In this document: in pieces, positions 13,130 through 20,886 of the stretch | Numbering within the stretch: position 1 is the first letter of the stretch | Layout: each line of letters opens with the position of its first letter | From: a virus | DNA: 22,519 bases | IMG/VR virus record: IMGVR_UViG_3300033153_005834 | Location: 1-22,519 of that record | Direction: 5' to 3' (one strand) | Made by a program: the position numbers and the translations under genes | The notes under the pieces: generated by a model | Database searches by the model: none | What the model was told of the DNA's origin: nothing | What the model saw: the letters and a program-made list of their open reading frames with translations, nothing else

Positions 13130-14193
13130 TTGAAGCAATTCAACTCACCAACTTTAAGACCCATAAAGATTCTGTAATTGATTTTGATAAAGGTGTAAAT
13201 ATAATTCAAGGACAGAGTGATTGTGGCAAATCGAATGTGATTCGTGCATTGCGGTGGGTTCTACTAAATTCACCATCAAGGGGTGACTTCTCACATTGGA
13301 AAGGTGGAGCTGAATCAAGTGTCGCCGTCAGCTTTGATGAGGGTAACTTTATTGAAAGGATAAGAAATAAATCTGAGAATGGATATAATATACCAACTGG
13401 TGAGCTACGAGCTATCAAGTCAGAACTACCAGATGAAGTAAAGAATATCACTCGGATGTCAGATATAAATGTACACGGTCAAGATGATGGTTTCTATCTC
13501 TTAAATGATTCACCTGGTAAAGTAGCCCAAGAATTGAACGAAGCTGTCGGACTGGATATAATCGATACTACCTACTCGAAAATAAACTCCATTGTGAACA
13601 AAACTAAAGGAGATAAAAATAGGATAAAACTTAGCCTCAAGGAAGCAACCTTTGACTTGAAGAAATATAAAGGGCTTGGGGATATGGAAATAAAAGTACT
13701 TGAATGGGAAGAAAATTATCATAAGTTGACAGAGTTAGAGGAGAAGATAACCAATATACATAGTCTGATAGATAATATTGAAAAGTGGGAAAGAGACTTG
13801 CGGGATATAAAAGAGTTCTTGAAAGTTGAGCCTCTTCTTGTTGACGTAACATTACTTATTGAAGGTGAATATGAAAAGGTATCAAGAAAAGTTGCACTTC
13901 TAAACCAATTGATAACAAGTATCACTAAGAATAAAGAGGAACAAGCTTACATAAAAGAATGGTTGGAGATAGAAACACCAATAAAAAAGATTAAAACCAA
14001 CATTAAACTCCATGCTGATATCGTTTTTAAGCATGATAAATTAGAAAAGATATGTCGCTCTATACATGAGCTTAAGGAAGATCAAGGAGCCGCAAATGCC
14101 GCGCTTGAATTAGCGGTTACAGCATATGAAAGCAAGCTAAATTCACTTGATATCTGTCCCCTGTGCAAACAGACTATGCCAAAGGAGAAATAA
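13126..14193 (+). CDS. N-terminal half of a split Rad50/SbcC-like ATPase, ending at the zinc hook
   Basis: 355 residues. The start IEAIQLTNFKTHKD and Walker A GQSDCGKSN (29-37) are those of Rad50/SbcC/RecN-type ATPases. NVHGQDDGFYLLNDSPGK near 114-131 is the Q-loop region. Residues about 145-340 are a long helical coiled coil (KLTELEEKITNIHSLIDNI and similar). The protein stops eight residues after CPLC (344-347), the CxxC of the Rad50 zinc hook. No Walker B or signature motif is present. These are in the separate gene at 15521. Two such halves could dimerise through one zinc. It overlaps ruvC by 4 bp. This is a natural split and not a sequence break, since independent genes follow with good RBSs. 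Confidence 0.88.
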   Translation: MIEAIQLTNFKTHKDSVIDFDKGVNIIQGQSDCGKSNVIRALRWVLLNSPSRGDFSHWKGGAESSVAVSFDEGNFIERIRNKSENGYNIPTGELRAIKSELPDEVKNITRMSDINVHGQDDGFYLLNDSPGKVAQELNEAVGLDIIDTTYSKINSIVNKTKGDKNRIKLSLKEATFDLKKYKGLGDMEIKVLEWEENYHKLTELEEKITNIHSLIDNIEKWERDLRDIKEFLKVEPLLVDVTLLIEGEYEKVSRKVALLNQLITSITKNKEEQAYIKEWLEIETPIKKIKTNIKLHADIVFKHDKLEKICRSIHELKEDQGAANAALELAVTAYESKLNSLDICPLCKQTMPKEK

Positions 14194-14194
14194 A

Positions 14195-14374
14195 ATGAAA
14201 GTATGGAGTCACATCAAAGACGGCAAAGAAAGAGGACCTGTTCTTATTGAATTGGAGGACAGAGAGGAAATGAAACATTTCCTTAAATATCTATCGGACT
14301 TTGTTGCAGCAAATCCCAGGAGAAGAAAAGCTGTAGAATGGCTTAAAAATCTTCGTAAGAACCTACCCTATTAG
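14195..14374 (+). CDS. Small basic protein inside the Rad50/Mre11 set
   Basis: 59 residues from the ATG at 14195, which has AAAGGAGA about 8 nt upstream. A longer open frame begins at 14147, but its extra residues overlap the hook-coding end of the previous gene, so the later start is chosen. It reads VWSHIKDGKERGPVLIEL, a beta-strand-like start, then two helices with many Lys and Arg (NPRRRKAVEWLKNLRKN). No known family is recognised. It lies one base after the Rad50 N-half and 8 bp before the nuclease, so it may be a small subunit or DNA-contact factor of that complex (inference). Confidence 0.7.
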   Translation: MKVWSHIKDGKERGPVLIELEDREEMKHFLKYLSDFVAANPRRRKAVEWLKNLRKNLPY

Positions 14375-14382
14375 AGGAACAA

Positions 14383-15291
14383 ATGAAACTACTTGTTACA
14401 GGTGATTGGCACATTCGTGGTAAGAAACCAAAGAATAGAACTGATGATTTCATTCACACACAGGAATCTAAAATCAACTTCATACTTGAAACAGCAGCCA
14501 ACTATAGCTGTCGTTACATCTTACAACCTGGTGACTTCTTTGATTCCTACCAAATAAGCGACTTCCTTAAACAACATTATATTCATAAATTCAAACAACC
14601 TGGTGTCCCTACCATCTTATCTATTCTTGGACAACATGATATGAGATACCATTCTTCAGACAAAAATAACACACCTTTGAAAGTGATGGACTCAGCACAA
14701 GTTGTTGTACTATTAGGATCTGATCCGTTTCACGATCTCGGTAACTTTCATATATATGGTGCATCTTGGAATGAAGAAATACCAAAGATAGAGGATAAAA
14801 ACAAGTACAACATTCTTGCCCTCCACAAAATGATAGTCAATGACAAATTATGGGCAAAGCAAGAAGGACATACATATGGTTATCCTATGCTTAAAAACCA
14901 TGCTTTCGATTTAATTGTATCTGGCGACAATCATACTTCATTCAAGTTTGAATATGGTGGTAAATATCTTTTGAATTGTGGATCATTGATGCGTACAAAT
15001 ATAGATCAGGGAAACCACAAACCTGTAATTTATATTATAGACACAGAAGATCCAACTGATGATTTAATTGAAATAGAAATACCAATTGCACAATTTGAAG
15101 AAGTGTTTGACTTGACGAAAGCTGAAGAGGAACAAGAGAAGAACGAAGAACTGGAAGCCTTCATTGCTGGACTGAAAGATGAGGATGTAGAATTACAGGG
15201 TTTGAATTTCAGAAAGAATGTAACAAAATACATGGAAGCAAATTCAACGAGTCAGGGAATCAAAGACATCATAGACGAGGTGCTGGCATGA
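14383..15291 (+). CDS. Mre11/SbcD-like DNA repair nuclease
   Basis: 302 residues with the five metallophosphoesterase motifs: GDWHI (Asp8, His10), PGDFFDS (Asp51), GQHD (83-86), ALHK (His148) and SGDNH (Asp182, His184). In most Mre11/SbcD proteins motif III is GNHD/E and the last is GHxH. Here Asn is Gln in motif III and the last motif is GDNH, variants I recall in phage homologues. A cap-like C-terminal part with a charged helix (EEEQEKNEELEAFIAGL, about 246-262) follows and may bind the Rad50 coiled coil. T4 gp47 is the functional counterpart, paired with gp46. The stop overlaps the next start (ATGA at 15288). Confidence 0.9.
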   Translation: MKLLVTGDWHIRGKKPKNRTDDFIHTQESKINFILETAANYSCRYILQPGDFFDSYQISDFLKQHYIHKFKQPGVPTILSILGQHDMRYHSSDKNNTPLKVMDSAQVVVLLGSDPFHDLGNFHIYGASWNEEIPKIEDKNKYNILALHKMIVNDKLWAKQEGHTYGYPMLKNHAFDLIVSGDNHTSFKFEYGGKYLLNCGSLMRTNIDQGNHKPVIYIIDTEDPTDDLIEIEIPIAQFEEVFDLTKAEEEQEKNEELEAFIAGLKDEDVELQGLNFRKNVTKYMEANSTSQGIKDIIDEVLA

Positions 15292-15527
15292 CAGATATCA
15301 TAAACGAATTGAAAAAGCTGGAGAAAGAAGTTGAAGAGGGTAAATCTCAAAAGAGTATGCTCGAAGGTAGAATCAGTTCCGACATGGAACGTCTATCATC
15401 TGAGTTTGAGGTGGATACTCTGGATAAAGCCAAAGCAGAACTTGTTGAGTTAGTCACTCAAAAGGAAGCAATTGGTACTAAAATCCAATCTCAATTTGAT
15501 GAGATTAAGGAGCAGTTTGAATGGTAA
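15288..15527 (+). CDS. Short coiled-coil protein, probable separate piece of the Rad50-like arm
   Basis: 79 residues, almost entirely charged heptad-like helix (IINELKKLEKEVEEGKSQ, then ELVELVTQKEAIGTKIQSQF), with a likely turn at EFEVDTLDKA. There is no CxxC. It follows the nuclease with a 4-bp overlap and ends in ATGGTAA, where the next gene, the C-terminal ATPase half, begins 7 bp before this stop. In a full-length Rad50 this is where the arm returning from the hook would be, so it may assemble with, or be read into, the C-half. The N-half plus nuclease plus this peptide plus C-half would form the complete complex. Confidence 0.75.
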   Translation: MTDIINELKKLEKEVEEGKSQKSMLEGRISSDMERLSSEFEVDTLDKAKAELVELVTQKEAIGTKIQSQFDEIKEQFEW

Positions 15528-16144
15528 AATTATCTGATATAGAAGATTATAAACGGAGGCTCTATACTGCAAAAGGCAGACGAGATGAGCTACTTGGGAA
15601 TAAAGCCCAGCTTGAAATAGATTTGGATACAACTTCTACTCGACTGGCCAATGCAGAACAAGCCCGTATCATCTTACAGATAGTGGCACAAAAGACACAG
15701 AAGAAACTGGAGTATCATATCTCCTCTTTAGTTACTACCGCCCTCAGATCAGTACTACCAGAACCGCCCGACTTCAAAGCAGAATTTGTCACTCGTAGAA
15801 ACAAAACGGAATGTGACCTATTGTTCGTTATGAATGGAGAAGAATATTTACCGAAAGAGGGATCAGGTGGAGGGGCTAAAGATATAGCCTCTTTCGCTTT
15901 GCGTGTCTCTCGTTGGGGGCTAAATAAGAATAGACCAACAATGATATTAGATGAGCCATTCAGAAATGTATCTCCTGATTTACAGCATAAAGTATCAGAG
16001 ATGTTAAAGATGGTATCATCTGAGATCAATCTGCAAATTATAATGGTTAGTCATGCAGTCAATATCAATGCTTGTGCTGATAAGGTAACAGAAGTTGTAA
16101 AAGAAAAGGGGGTGAGCAAATGTCAATACCTTACGTCAGAATAG
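15521..16144 (+). CDS. C-terminal half of the split Rad50/SbcC-like ATPase
   Basis: 207 residues. A coiled coil of about 65 residues leads into LEYHISSLVTTALRSVL (63-79), then the ABC signature region EGSGGGAKDIASFALRV (113-129), Walker B TMILDEPF (140-147) with the D-loop after it, and the switch His178 in IIMVSHAVN. There is no Walker A and no hook Cys pair, which are in the partner gene at 13126. The GSGGG form of the signature is the RecF/Rad50-like type seen in phage proteins. It would complete the ATP site in trans. The start overlaps the upstream stop by ATGGTAA (15521-15527), and the next gene starts 24 bp before this stop. Confidence 0.9.
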   Translation: MVKLSDIEDYKRRLYTAKGRRDELLGNKAQLEIDLDTTSTRLANAEQARIILQIVAQKTQKKLEYHISSLVTTALRSVLPEPPDFKAEFVTRRNKTECDLLFVMNGEEYLPKEGSGGGAKDIASFALRVSRWGLNKNRPTMILDEPFRNVSPDLQHKVSEMLKMVSSEINLQIIMVSHAVNINACADKVTEVVKEKGVSKCQYLTSE

Positions 16145-16632
16145 ATGATAAATTAATAGACAGGGCAAAAAAGATAGTGGGTATAAAAAAGGCTGATAGG
16201 CACAATCCTTATTTTAAAGGTGTTCTCGGAGCAATTACTATCGAAGAGGAGTATAATGCTATTTATACAGGTCAGGGTCATATGCTCTTAAAAAGACAAG
16301 TGAAAGCAAGGTATAGTACCACATTAACCACGGTTGAACCTAAACCAAGCTATGCTTGCAATGTATTAGAAAAGGTATCAAAGAAGGATGAGTTTGATAT
16401 GTTTATTTTCATAAGACTACTTTGGAAAAAGAGTTGGCCTCTGCCTGGTAGAGCATATATGGTAGGGGATTTAAGTAAATCAAGGTTTTTAGAAATTGCA
16501 ATAAAGCGACCACCTGGTAAATATGGTAAATCTACATATCCTACCAGTCATTACCATTTACATATAAATCAATTAGATAAACCAGCTATATCCTCAGGTT
16601 TTAGAAAACAATCTAAGAAGGGTTTATTCTAA
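16120..16632 (+). CDS. Unassigned 170-residue protein, weakly nuclease-like
   Basis: The start at 16120 has GGGGGTGAG upstream and overlaps the ATPase half. The protein has VGIKKADRHNPYFKGVLGAI near 20-39, a KRQVKARYS strand near 78-86, EFDMFIFIRLLW near 110-121, and GRAYMVGDLSKSRFLEIA near 129-146. The order of a GVLGE-like segment, a V-K-(T/A)-R strand and a D-x-hydrophobic strand loosely recalls small PD-(D/E)XK nuclease-fold phage proteins. The acidic residue before VK is Gln here, though, so catalytic activity is doubtful. I do not claim a function. It ends in KKGLF and overlaps the next small gene at TAATG. Confidence 0.65.
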   Translation: MSIPYVRIDDKLIDRAKKIVGIKKADRHNPYFKGVLGAITIEEEYNAIYTGQGHMLLKRQVKARYSTTLTTVEPKPSYACNVLEKVSKKDEFDMFIFIRLLWKKSWPLPGRAYMVGDLSKSRFLEIAIKRPPGKYGKSTYPTSHYHLHINQLDKPAISSGFRKQSKKGLF

Positions 16633-16799
16633 TGAAACCACAAGAATCTAAACTCTGGCCCTTGTTTCTCAAATGGTGTGTAAAGAACCAAATAAAGACA
16701 AATAAACACGAAGATGAATGGAGATCATTTTGGGAAACATGGTATGCTGGAGTTAATACAGGAATAAATATAATGAGGAAACGACATGGCATCGATTAG
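16632..16799 (+). CDS. Small Trp-rich protein
   Basis: 55 residues starting at an ATG that overlaps the previous stop (CTAATG, 16630-16634). It is rich in Trp and aromatics: KLWPLFLKWC, EDEWRSFWETWYAG, ending MRKRHGID. The pattern of an acidic-aromatic helix looks like a small DNA-mimic or partner-binding phage protein, but nothing specific is recognised. It overlaps the next gene by 14 bp. Coding is supported by the chained overlaps on both sides. Confidence 0.55.
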   Translation: MKPQESKLWPLFLKWCVKNQIKTNKHEDEWRSFWETWYAGVNTGINIMRKRHGID

Positions 16800-16977
16800 G
16801 ACTCAAAACCTTAGAAGAAAGACGGTAATCTGTCAGAAGCAGGAACTAAAGAAATGGAGAAAGATTCTAAAGGACGATATGTATCGAATAATACATAAAT
16901 CCACTGAACACATAGATTTAAGAACAAATAAATTAACTGGTAAATCAATAATTATAGGGGAGAAAGGATTAAAATGA
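16786..16977 (+). CDS. Small basic protein
   Basis: 63 residues with ATGAGGAAAC as RBS region inside the previous gene. The N-terminal half is strongly basic and helical (RTQNLRRKTVICQKQELKKWRKILKDD), and the C-terminal half reads STEHIDLRTNKLTGKSIIIG. No motif is recognised. The stop overlaps the methyltransferase start (ATGA at 16974), so it belongs to the same transcription unit. Confidence 0.55.
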   Translation: MASIRTQNLRRKTVICQKQELKKWRKILKDDMYRIIHKSTEHIDLRTNKLTGKSIIIGEKGLK

Positions 16978-17564
16978 CAAGTGACCTAACAGTAGACGAA
17001 AGATGGGAGAAGTATCGAATCAATTATCCATATGTCAGGAAAATGAATGAGTTTCTTCCAGTCATGATGGAGATTATAAAGATGTTCCACACTCACACCT
17101 ATGTTGAATTGGGTATACGAGGTGGGTACACCTTCAACCAGATAGCACCCCTTGTTAGAAAAGCCGTAGCTGTGGAGTTGAAAGGAAGAAATCTGAAAGG
17201 GGTGTATAAAGAATCAAACACAACACATCTTTGCATGTCCACTGATCAAGCGGCTGAAGAATGGGAAGAAAACGGATCAGATCCAATAGACTTTTTGTTT
17301 ATTGATGCAGATCACACCCATGAACAAGCTAAGAAAGACTTTGATAACTGGTCAAAGTTTGTGTCCCCTTGTGGTATCATAGCGTTGCATGATACCTATC
17401 CCCCATCCAAGAAGATAAATACATACTGCACTGTTTGGAAACTTGCCCGTGAGATACATACATCCGAAGAGTACAAAGATTGGGAGATATTCACATTCCC
17501 AGGAACATGGGTAGGTCTGTCATTGGTTAGAAACGCTGTGAACCATTTACACTGGTATAAATAA
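16974..17564 (+). CDS. Class I SAM methyltransferase, Methyltransf_24-like
   Basis: 196 residues. Motif I is YVELGIRGGYTF (43-54). The strand 4 motif is DFLFIDADHTHEQAKKD (106-122), where Asp111/Asp113 and His114 are typical of the Methyltransf_24 and O-methyltransferase-like group. IALHDTYPP (136-144) follows. That group includes sugar and small-molecule O-methyltransferases, for example those in cell-surface and antibiotic pathways. It precedes two GT-B glycosyltransferases with a strong RBS between, so methylation of a glycan or glycosylated base is likely (inference). The first strand has Glu in place of Asp, as is common in this group. Confidence 0.82.
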   Translation: MTSDLTVDERWEKYRINYPYVRKMNEFLPVMMEIIKMFHTHTYVELGIRGGYTFNQIAPLVRKAVAVELKGRNLKGVYKESNTTHLCMSTDQAAEEWEENGSDPIDFLFIDADHTHEQAKKDFDNWSKFVSPCGIIALHDTYPPSKKINTYCTVWKLAREIHTSEEYKDWEIFTFPGTWVGLSLVRNAVNHLHWYK

Positions 17565-17577
17565 AGGAGGATAAAAG

Positions 17578-18879
17578 ATGAAAATAGCAATACTGACCAA
17601 TTTTATGGAATTCAATCCTGGCTACAGTCTAACAGGTATTGTACAAGATCAGATAAGGATGCTCTGTTCACACGGTCATGAGGTACATCTGTTTGTCAAT
17701 GATCAGTTTCATGGTAAGGGTAACTTCACAGCACTGCCAGAAGGAGATGCTGAAAAGTATGGATTGAATGAGGATAATTACCAAATCCGAAAGCTCATAC
17801 CATTTTCCCATCTTAAAGATTATAAATCAATAAGTGAACTTACCGATGATCATAAAAAAACCATAGCAGATACAAAAGATGTGCTGGTCAAGGAATTAAA
17901 GGACTTTGATTTAGCATTCACCCATGACTTTATCTTCCAGGGATGGTTCATGCCATATGGACTTGCTTGTAAAGAAGCAACTCCGCACTTACCTACTACA
18001 AGATGGATGCATTGGATACACAGTGTACCATCTACAGCATATGACTGGTGGCGAATCAGAGATTACGGACCACGACATAAAATAATATTCCCTAACATTA
18101 CAGCAAGGCAACAAGTAGTAGAACAATTTGCTGGGTGGCCTGAGGATATGAGGTGTATACACCACATCAAAGACCCAAGATCATGGTTTGGATTCGATAA
18201 AGAGACCTGTGATTTCATTAAAAAGTATCCAGCTGTCATGCAAAGCACCTATGTTAAAATATATCCAGCATCTGTTGATAGATTAGCCGCAAAGAGATTA
18301 CAATATGTTATATCCATCATGGCTAACATTAAAAAGAAAGCTCATACTGTATGCTTAGTTGTTGCTAACCAATGGGCTACAACCAGACAACATAAACAGA
18401 ATGTTGAAAAGTATAAACAAGCTGCAAGGAGAGAAGGACTTGTACCTGGAGAAGATTTAATATTTACATCTGATCTCGGTAAAGAATATGAAGCAGGTGT
18501 TCCTCAATATATGATCAGGAATTTAATGCTCCTGTCAAACTTGTTCATCTTTCCTACAAAAGAGGAATCATTTGGATTAGTTCTCCCTGAAGCCGCTTTG
18601 TCAGGTGTATTAACTGTCTCTAATAAATCTCTTGGTACTCTGATTGAAGTTGCAGGGAATGAAGGGCTGTTCTTTGAATTCGGATCACATCACATGGCTT
18701 TCCATAATGAAAACATGGTACGTTATCTCAACGATCTTGCCCTTATCATTCTCGGAAGATTCAGAGAGAATGAAGCATTACGGATCAAAACATTCTCCAG
18801 ACAGAAATACAACTGGGACACTTTGTATAATCATGAATATCTTCCTGTGATGGCTGAATCGAAAACTTGGGGGCTATAA
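17578..18879 (+). CDS. GT-B glycosyltransferase, GT4-like
   Basis: 433 residues, RBS AAAGGAGGA. The N-terminal Rossmann domain begins MKIAILTNFM, with a GIVQDQIRMLCSHGHEVHLF segment (20-39), as GT4 enzymes do. The C-terminal domain has a typical strand-loop (VCLVVANQW, near 258-266) and the EX7E-type donor site KEESFGLVLPEAALSG (328-343, Glu330 and Glu338), followed by SNKSLGTLIEV. It would move a sugar from a nucleotide donor with retention. The acceptor is unknown: phage DNA base, phage structural protein or a host glycan are all possible. It ends at 18879, overlapping the next start. Confidence 0.88.
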   Translation: MKIAILTNFMEFNPGYSLTGIVQDQIRMLCSHGHEVHLFVNDQFHGKGNFTALPEGDAEKYGLNEDNYQIRKLIPFSHLKDYKSISELTDDHKKTIADTKDVLVKELKDFDLAFTHDFIFQGWFMPYGLACKEATPHLPTTRWMHWIHSVPSTAYDWWRIRDYGPRHKIIFPNITARQQVVEQFAGWPEDMRCIHHIKDPRSWFGFDKETCDFIKKYPAVMQSTYVKIYPASVDRLAAKRLQYVISIMANIKKKAHTVCLVVANQWATTRQHKQNVEKYKQAARREGLVPGEDLIFTSDLGKEYEAGVPQYMIRNLMLLSNLFIFPTKEESFGLVLPEAALSGVLTVSNKSLGTLIEVAGNEGLFFEFGSHHMAFHNENMVRYLNDLALIILGRFRENEALRIKTFSRQKYNWDTLYNHEYLPVMAESKTWGL

Positions 18880-19988
18880 TGAGACTGGTTTTCATGTTCT
18901 ATTGTAAACATCATGCTCCAATTAATTCTCGACCTCCCTGGAATCCCAAAAGAAGGTGTTCAGAGCGTTGGGATCAATACTGGACAGAAGGTACATTCTG
19001 GTTGATTAATCGTATGATAGAAGAAGGGATTATAGACGAATGTATGGTCTTCATTGAATCTGCTAAGGGTCCTGGTAAAATGAACATACCATACAAAAAC
19101 ATATACGGATTTGTGATGCCTGAGATTTCTTACCTAAATGATTATCTCAGGGAAGACGATGTTATATGGATAAGAGGAGGATTTCGCTCGTGGCATAATT
19201 TCATGGTTGAATATCACATGGACAAATGGAAGATACTCTATGGTGCTAATACAGGTAGAGAAAGTTGGCACTGGTGGGACATAATTCTTGATGACTTGCA
19301 CAATAATCCTCCTCATATGGATAGATTCAACAGAATCTGGCTGCACTTTGAAAAGCCAACCCATCCATTAATCTTTTATCCAGTAGATATAGAAAAGAGG
19401 TATGACATCTGTATTGGTGCTTCTCATGTCCACGATAAAAAAGGGCAATGGAGAACTATCAGAGCATTACATAAATACAAAGAAATATATGGTAAAAATC
19501 TGAAAGCTATCTTCCCTTGTGGAGGGGGTAGAGGAGTACAAACTACCCCTGCTCTACAATTACTACCAGAATTAGATGTTGTTCAGCCCGGGTTTGTACC
19601 CAGAGAGGAATTAAGAACTATTTATAATCAATCAAAACTATTTGTTCATCTTGGTGAAGGAGGTCAGAATGATAGAGGTCCTCTTGAAGCAATGAGATGT
19701 GGAACACCTGTTGTTATTACTGCACCTAAACGTCATGGTAGGGTTACATATGAAAATCCAAATGTGTCTCATGTAATTAAAAATAAGAACGATTATGCTG
19801 AGATAGCTTTTGTTTTTGACAGCCTTATTAAAAAAGATACTAAAACTATTAAACAACAAACAATAGATTGGCACGAAGATACAAGTGGAATAAACTATGC
19901 ATCCTTACCTCAGATGGGGAAGATATTTAAGTTCTTCTCACTTCACCCCAATGTTGACAAAGAAGCCCTTAAAAAGGAGTTTGTATAA
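18879..19988 (+). CDS. GT-B glycosyltransferase, group 1 / GT4-like (second copy)
   Basis: 369 residues from the ATG at 18879, which overlaps the upstream stop (TAATG). An in-frame ATG 12 bp upstream at 18867 is possible but has no better RBS. The N-terminal half is divergent (MRLVFMFYCKHH, later EDDVIWIRGGFRSWH). The C-terminal half is a clear glycosyltransferase donor domain: DICIGASHVHDKKGQWRTI (176-194), PCGGGRG, then FVPREELRTIYNQSKLFVHL (239-258), then RGPLEAMRCGTPVV (266-279) with Glu270 as the E of the EX7E region. It lies in tandem with the GT at 17578, suggesting a multi-sugar product or two steps on one acceptor. Confidence 0.85.
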   Translation: MRLVFMFYCKHHAPINSRPPWNPKRRCSERWDQYWTEGTFWLINRMIEEGIIDECMVFIESAKGPGKMNIPYKNIYGFVMPEISYLNDYLREDDVIWIRGGFRSWHNFMVEYHMDKWKILYGANTGRESWHWWDIILDDLHNNPPHMDRFNRIWLHFEKPTHPLIFYPVDIEKRYDICIGASHVHDKKGQWRTIRALHKYKEIYGKNLKAIFPCGGGRGVQTTPALQLLPELDVVQPGFVPREELRTIYNQSKLFVHLGEGGQNDRGPLEAMRCGTPVVITAPKRHGRVTYENPNVSHVIKNKNDYAEIAFVFDSLIKKDTKTIKQQTIDWHEDTSGINYASLPQMGKIFKFFSLHPNVDKEALKKEFV

Positions 19989-19989
19989 A

Positions 19990-20886
19990 ATGAAAATACA
20001 TCATATAATGCATACTGGGGCAAATAATTTCTACTGGCTTTCTGTTCTCAACGAACTCCGAACTGTATATGGAATCCAGGTAAAGATAAGTAGACTTAAT
20101 CATTATGAGAGGGAAGGAAACTGGGACGGAGATGTTCTTACTTATCAGACTTTCCCAGATGAAAACCAGCCAAGTAAATTTAATCCCAAACTCACAGAAA
20201 AAACAGACAAGTTGTTTAACGAGTTTCAGGGTCTGAAGATACTTGTAGACTCCCATGATGATGGTGACAAAGATGCTTTTACCAGGTTCAATAACTGGTC
20301 TACACCAAGAATAAAAGCCTTTCCATCGAAACGGTTTATGAAAGATTATAATGTAGTATTAAAAACAACCTTCTCCTCAGAACTCATGGAGATATATCCA
20401 GATAAATATGATAGAGATATTATATTAAGTTGTAAATTTGGGGAACATCGATATCATCACGACATACGAGATGGAATCAAACACCAATTAGAAAAGTTTT
20501 CCGATGTAAACTTTGAATGGGAACCTGGAAGAGAAGCCTTTATCGATAGTCTTAGAAAGACATTGATATCCATTGCAGCACCTGGACATGGACAGCATAC
20601 TGCTACTCACCAATGTACCTTCAGAAGTGGTGCTTTATTATTTACTCATACCTCTTTCAATGACATCCATTATCTCCCTCATTATGATCTTGTCGATGGT
20701 GTTGATTTTATATCCTATGATCTGTTCAACTTTACAGATAAACTTAAATGGGTTTTAAGTAAGCCTGATATGATTCACAATATTAGAATGAATGGACAAC
20801 ATGCTCTTGAACAAGGATACAATTTGACAATAGAGTTGAGAGAACACACATCTATCACAATACCTCCGGAGTATTATAAAAAATGA
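19990..20886 (+). CDS. Glycosyltransferase-like protein (exostosin/CAP10-like C-terminal half)
   Basis: 298 residues from the ATG at 19990, chosen because AAGGAG lies 10 nt upstream. The open frame reaches back to 19897, but that part overlaps the preceding gene. It begins MKIHHIMHTGANNFYW, a GT-B-like N-terminal strand. A middle region has FNPKLTEKTDKLFNEF, and a C-terminal part reads SIAAPGHGQHTATHQCTFRS then GALLFTHTSFNDIHYLPHYD. This resembles the donor-binding region of exostosin or CAP10/GT90-type proteins, where an Arg/Glu-rich segment precedes a conserved aromatic loop. No EX7E is seen, so the call is tentative. It ends in ATGA, overlapping the radical SAM gene. Confidence 0.55.
   Translation: MKIHHIMHTGANNFYWLSVLNELRTVYGIQVKISRLNHYEREGNWDGDVLTYQTFPDENQPSKFNPKLTEKTDKLFNEFQGLKILVDSHDDGDKDAFTRFNNWSTPRIKAFPSKRFMKDYNVVLKTTFSSELMEIYPDKYDRDIILSCKFGEHRYHHDIRDGIKHQLEKFSDVNFEWEPGREAFIDSLRKTLISIAAPGHGQHTATHQCTFRSGALLFTHTSFNDIHYLPHYDLVDGVDFISYDLFNFTDKLKWVLSKPDMIHNIRMNGQHALEQGYNLTIELREHTSITIPPEYYKK

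Noticed and set aside
14147-14194. Upstream start (14147) for the small basic protein
   Set aside because: It would overlap the hook-coding end of the Rad50 N-half without an SD; ATG at 14195 has AAAGGAGA before it.
15715-16029. Long open frame on the - strand opposite the Rad50 C-half (104 codons)
   Set aside because: It lies wholly inside a gene with clear ATPase motifs on the + strand, has no RBS and gives a low-complexity product. The same holds for 5715-6020, 11169-11483 and 375-779.
13126-16144. Split Rad50 as a simple frameshift or assembly break
   Set aside because: A complete nuclease gene and a separate small gene, each with its own start, lie between the two halves, so one or two indels cannot restore a single chain.
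19816-19821. Perfect TTGACA inside a glycosyltransferase gene as an internal promoter
   Set aside because: No good -10 follows at 16-18 bp and the box is within coding sequence. TTGACA at 8755-8760 is also without a clear -10. In AT-rich DNA these are expected by chance.
19897-19989. Upstream start (19897) for the glycosyltransferase-like gene
   Set aside because: The extension overlaps the preceding gene by about 90 bp and lacks an SD; ATG at 19990 has AGGAG at good spacing.
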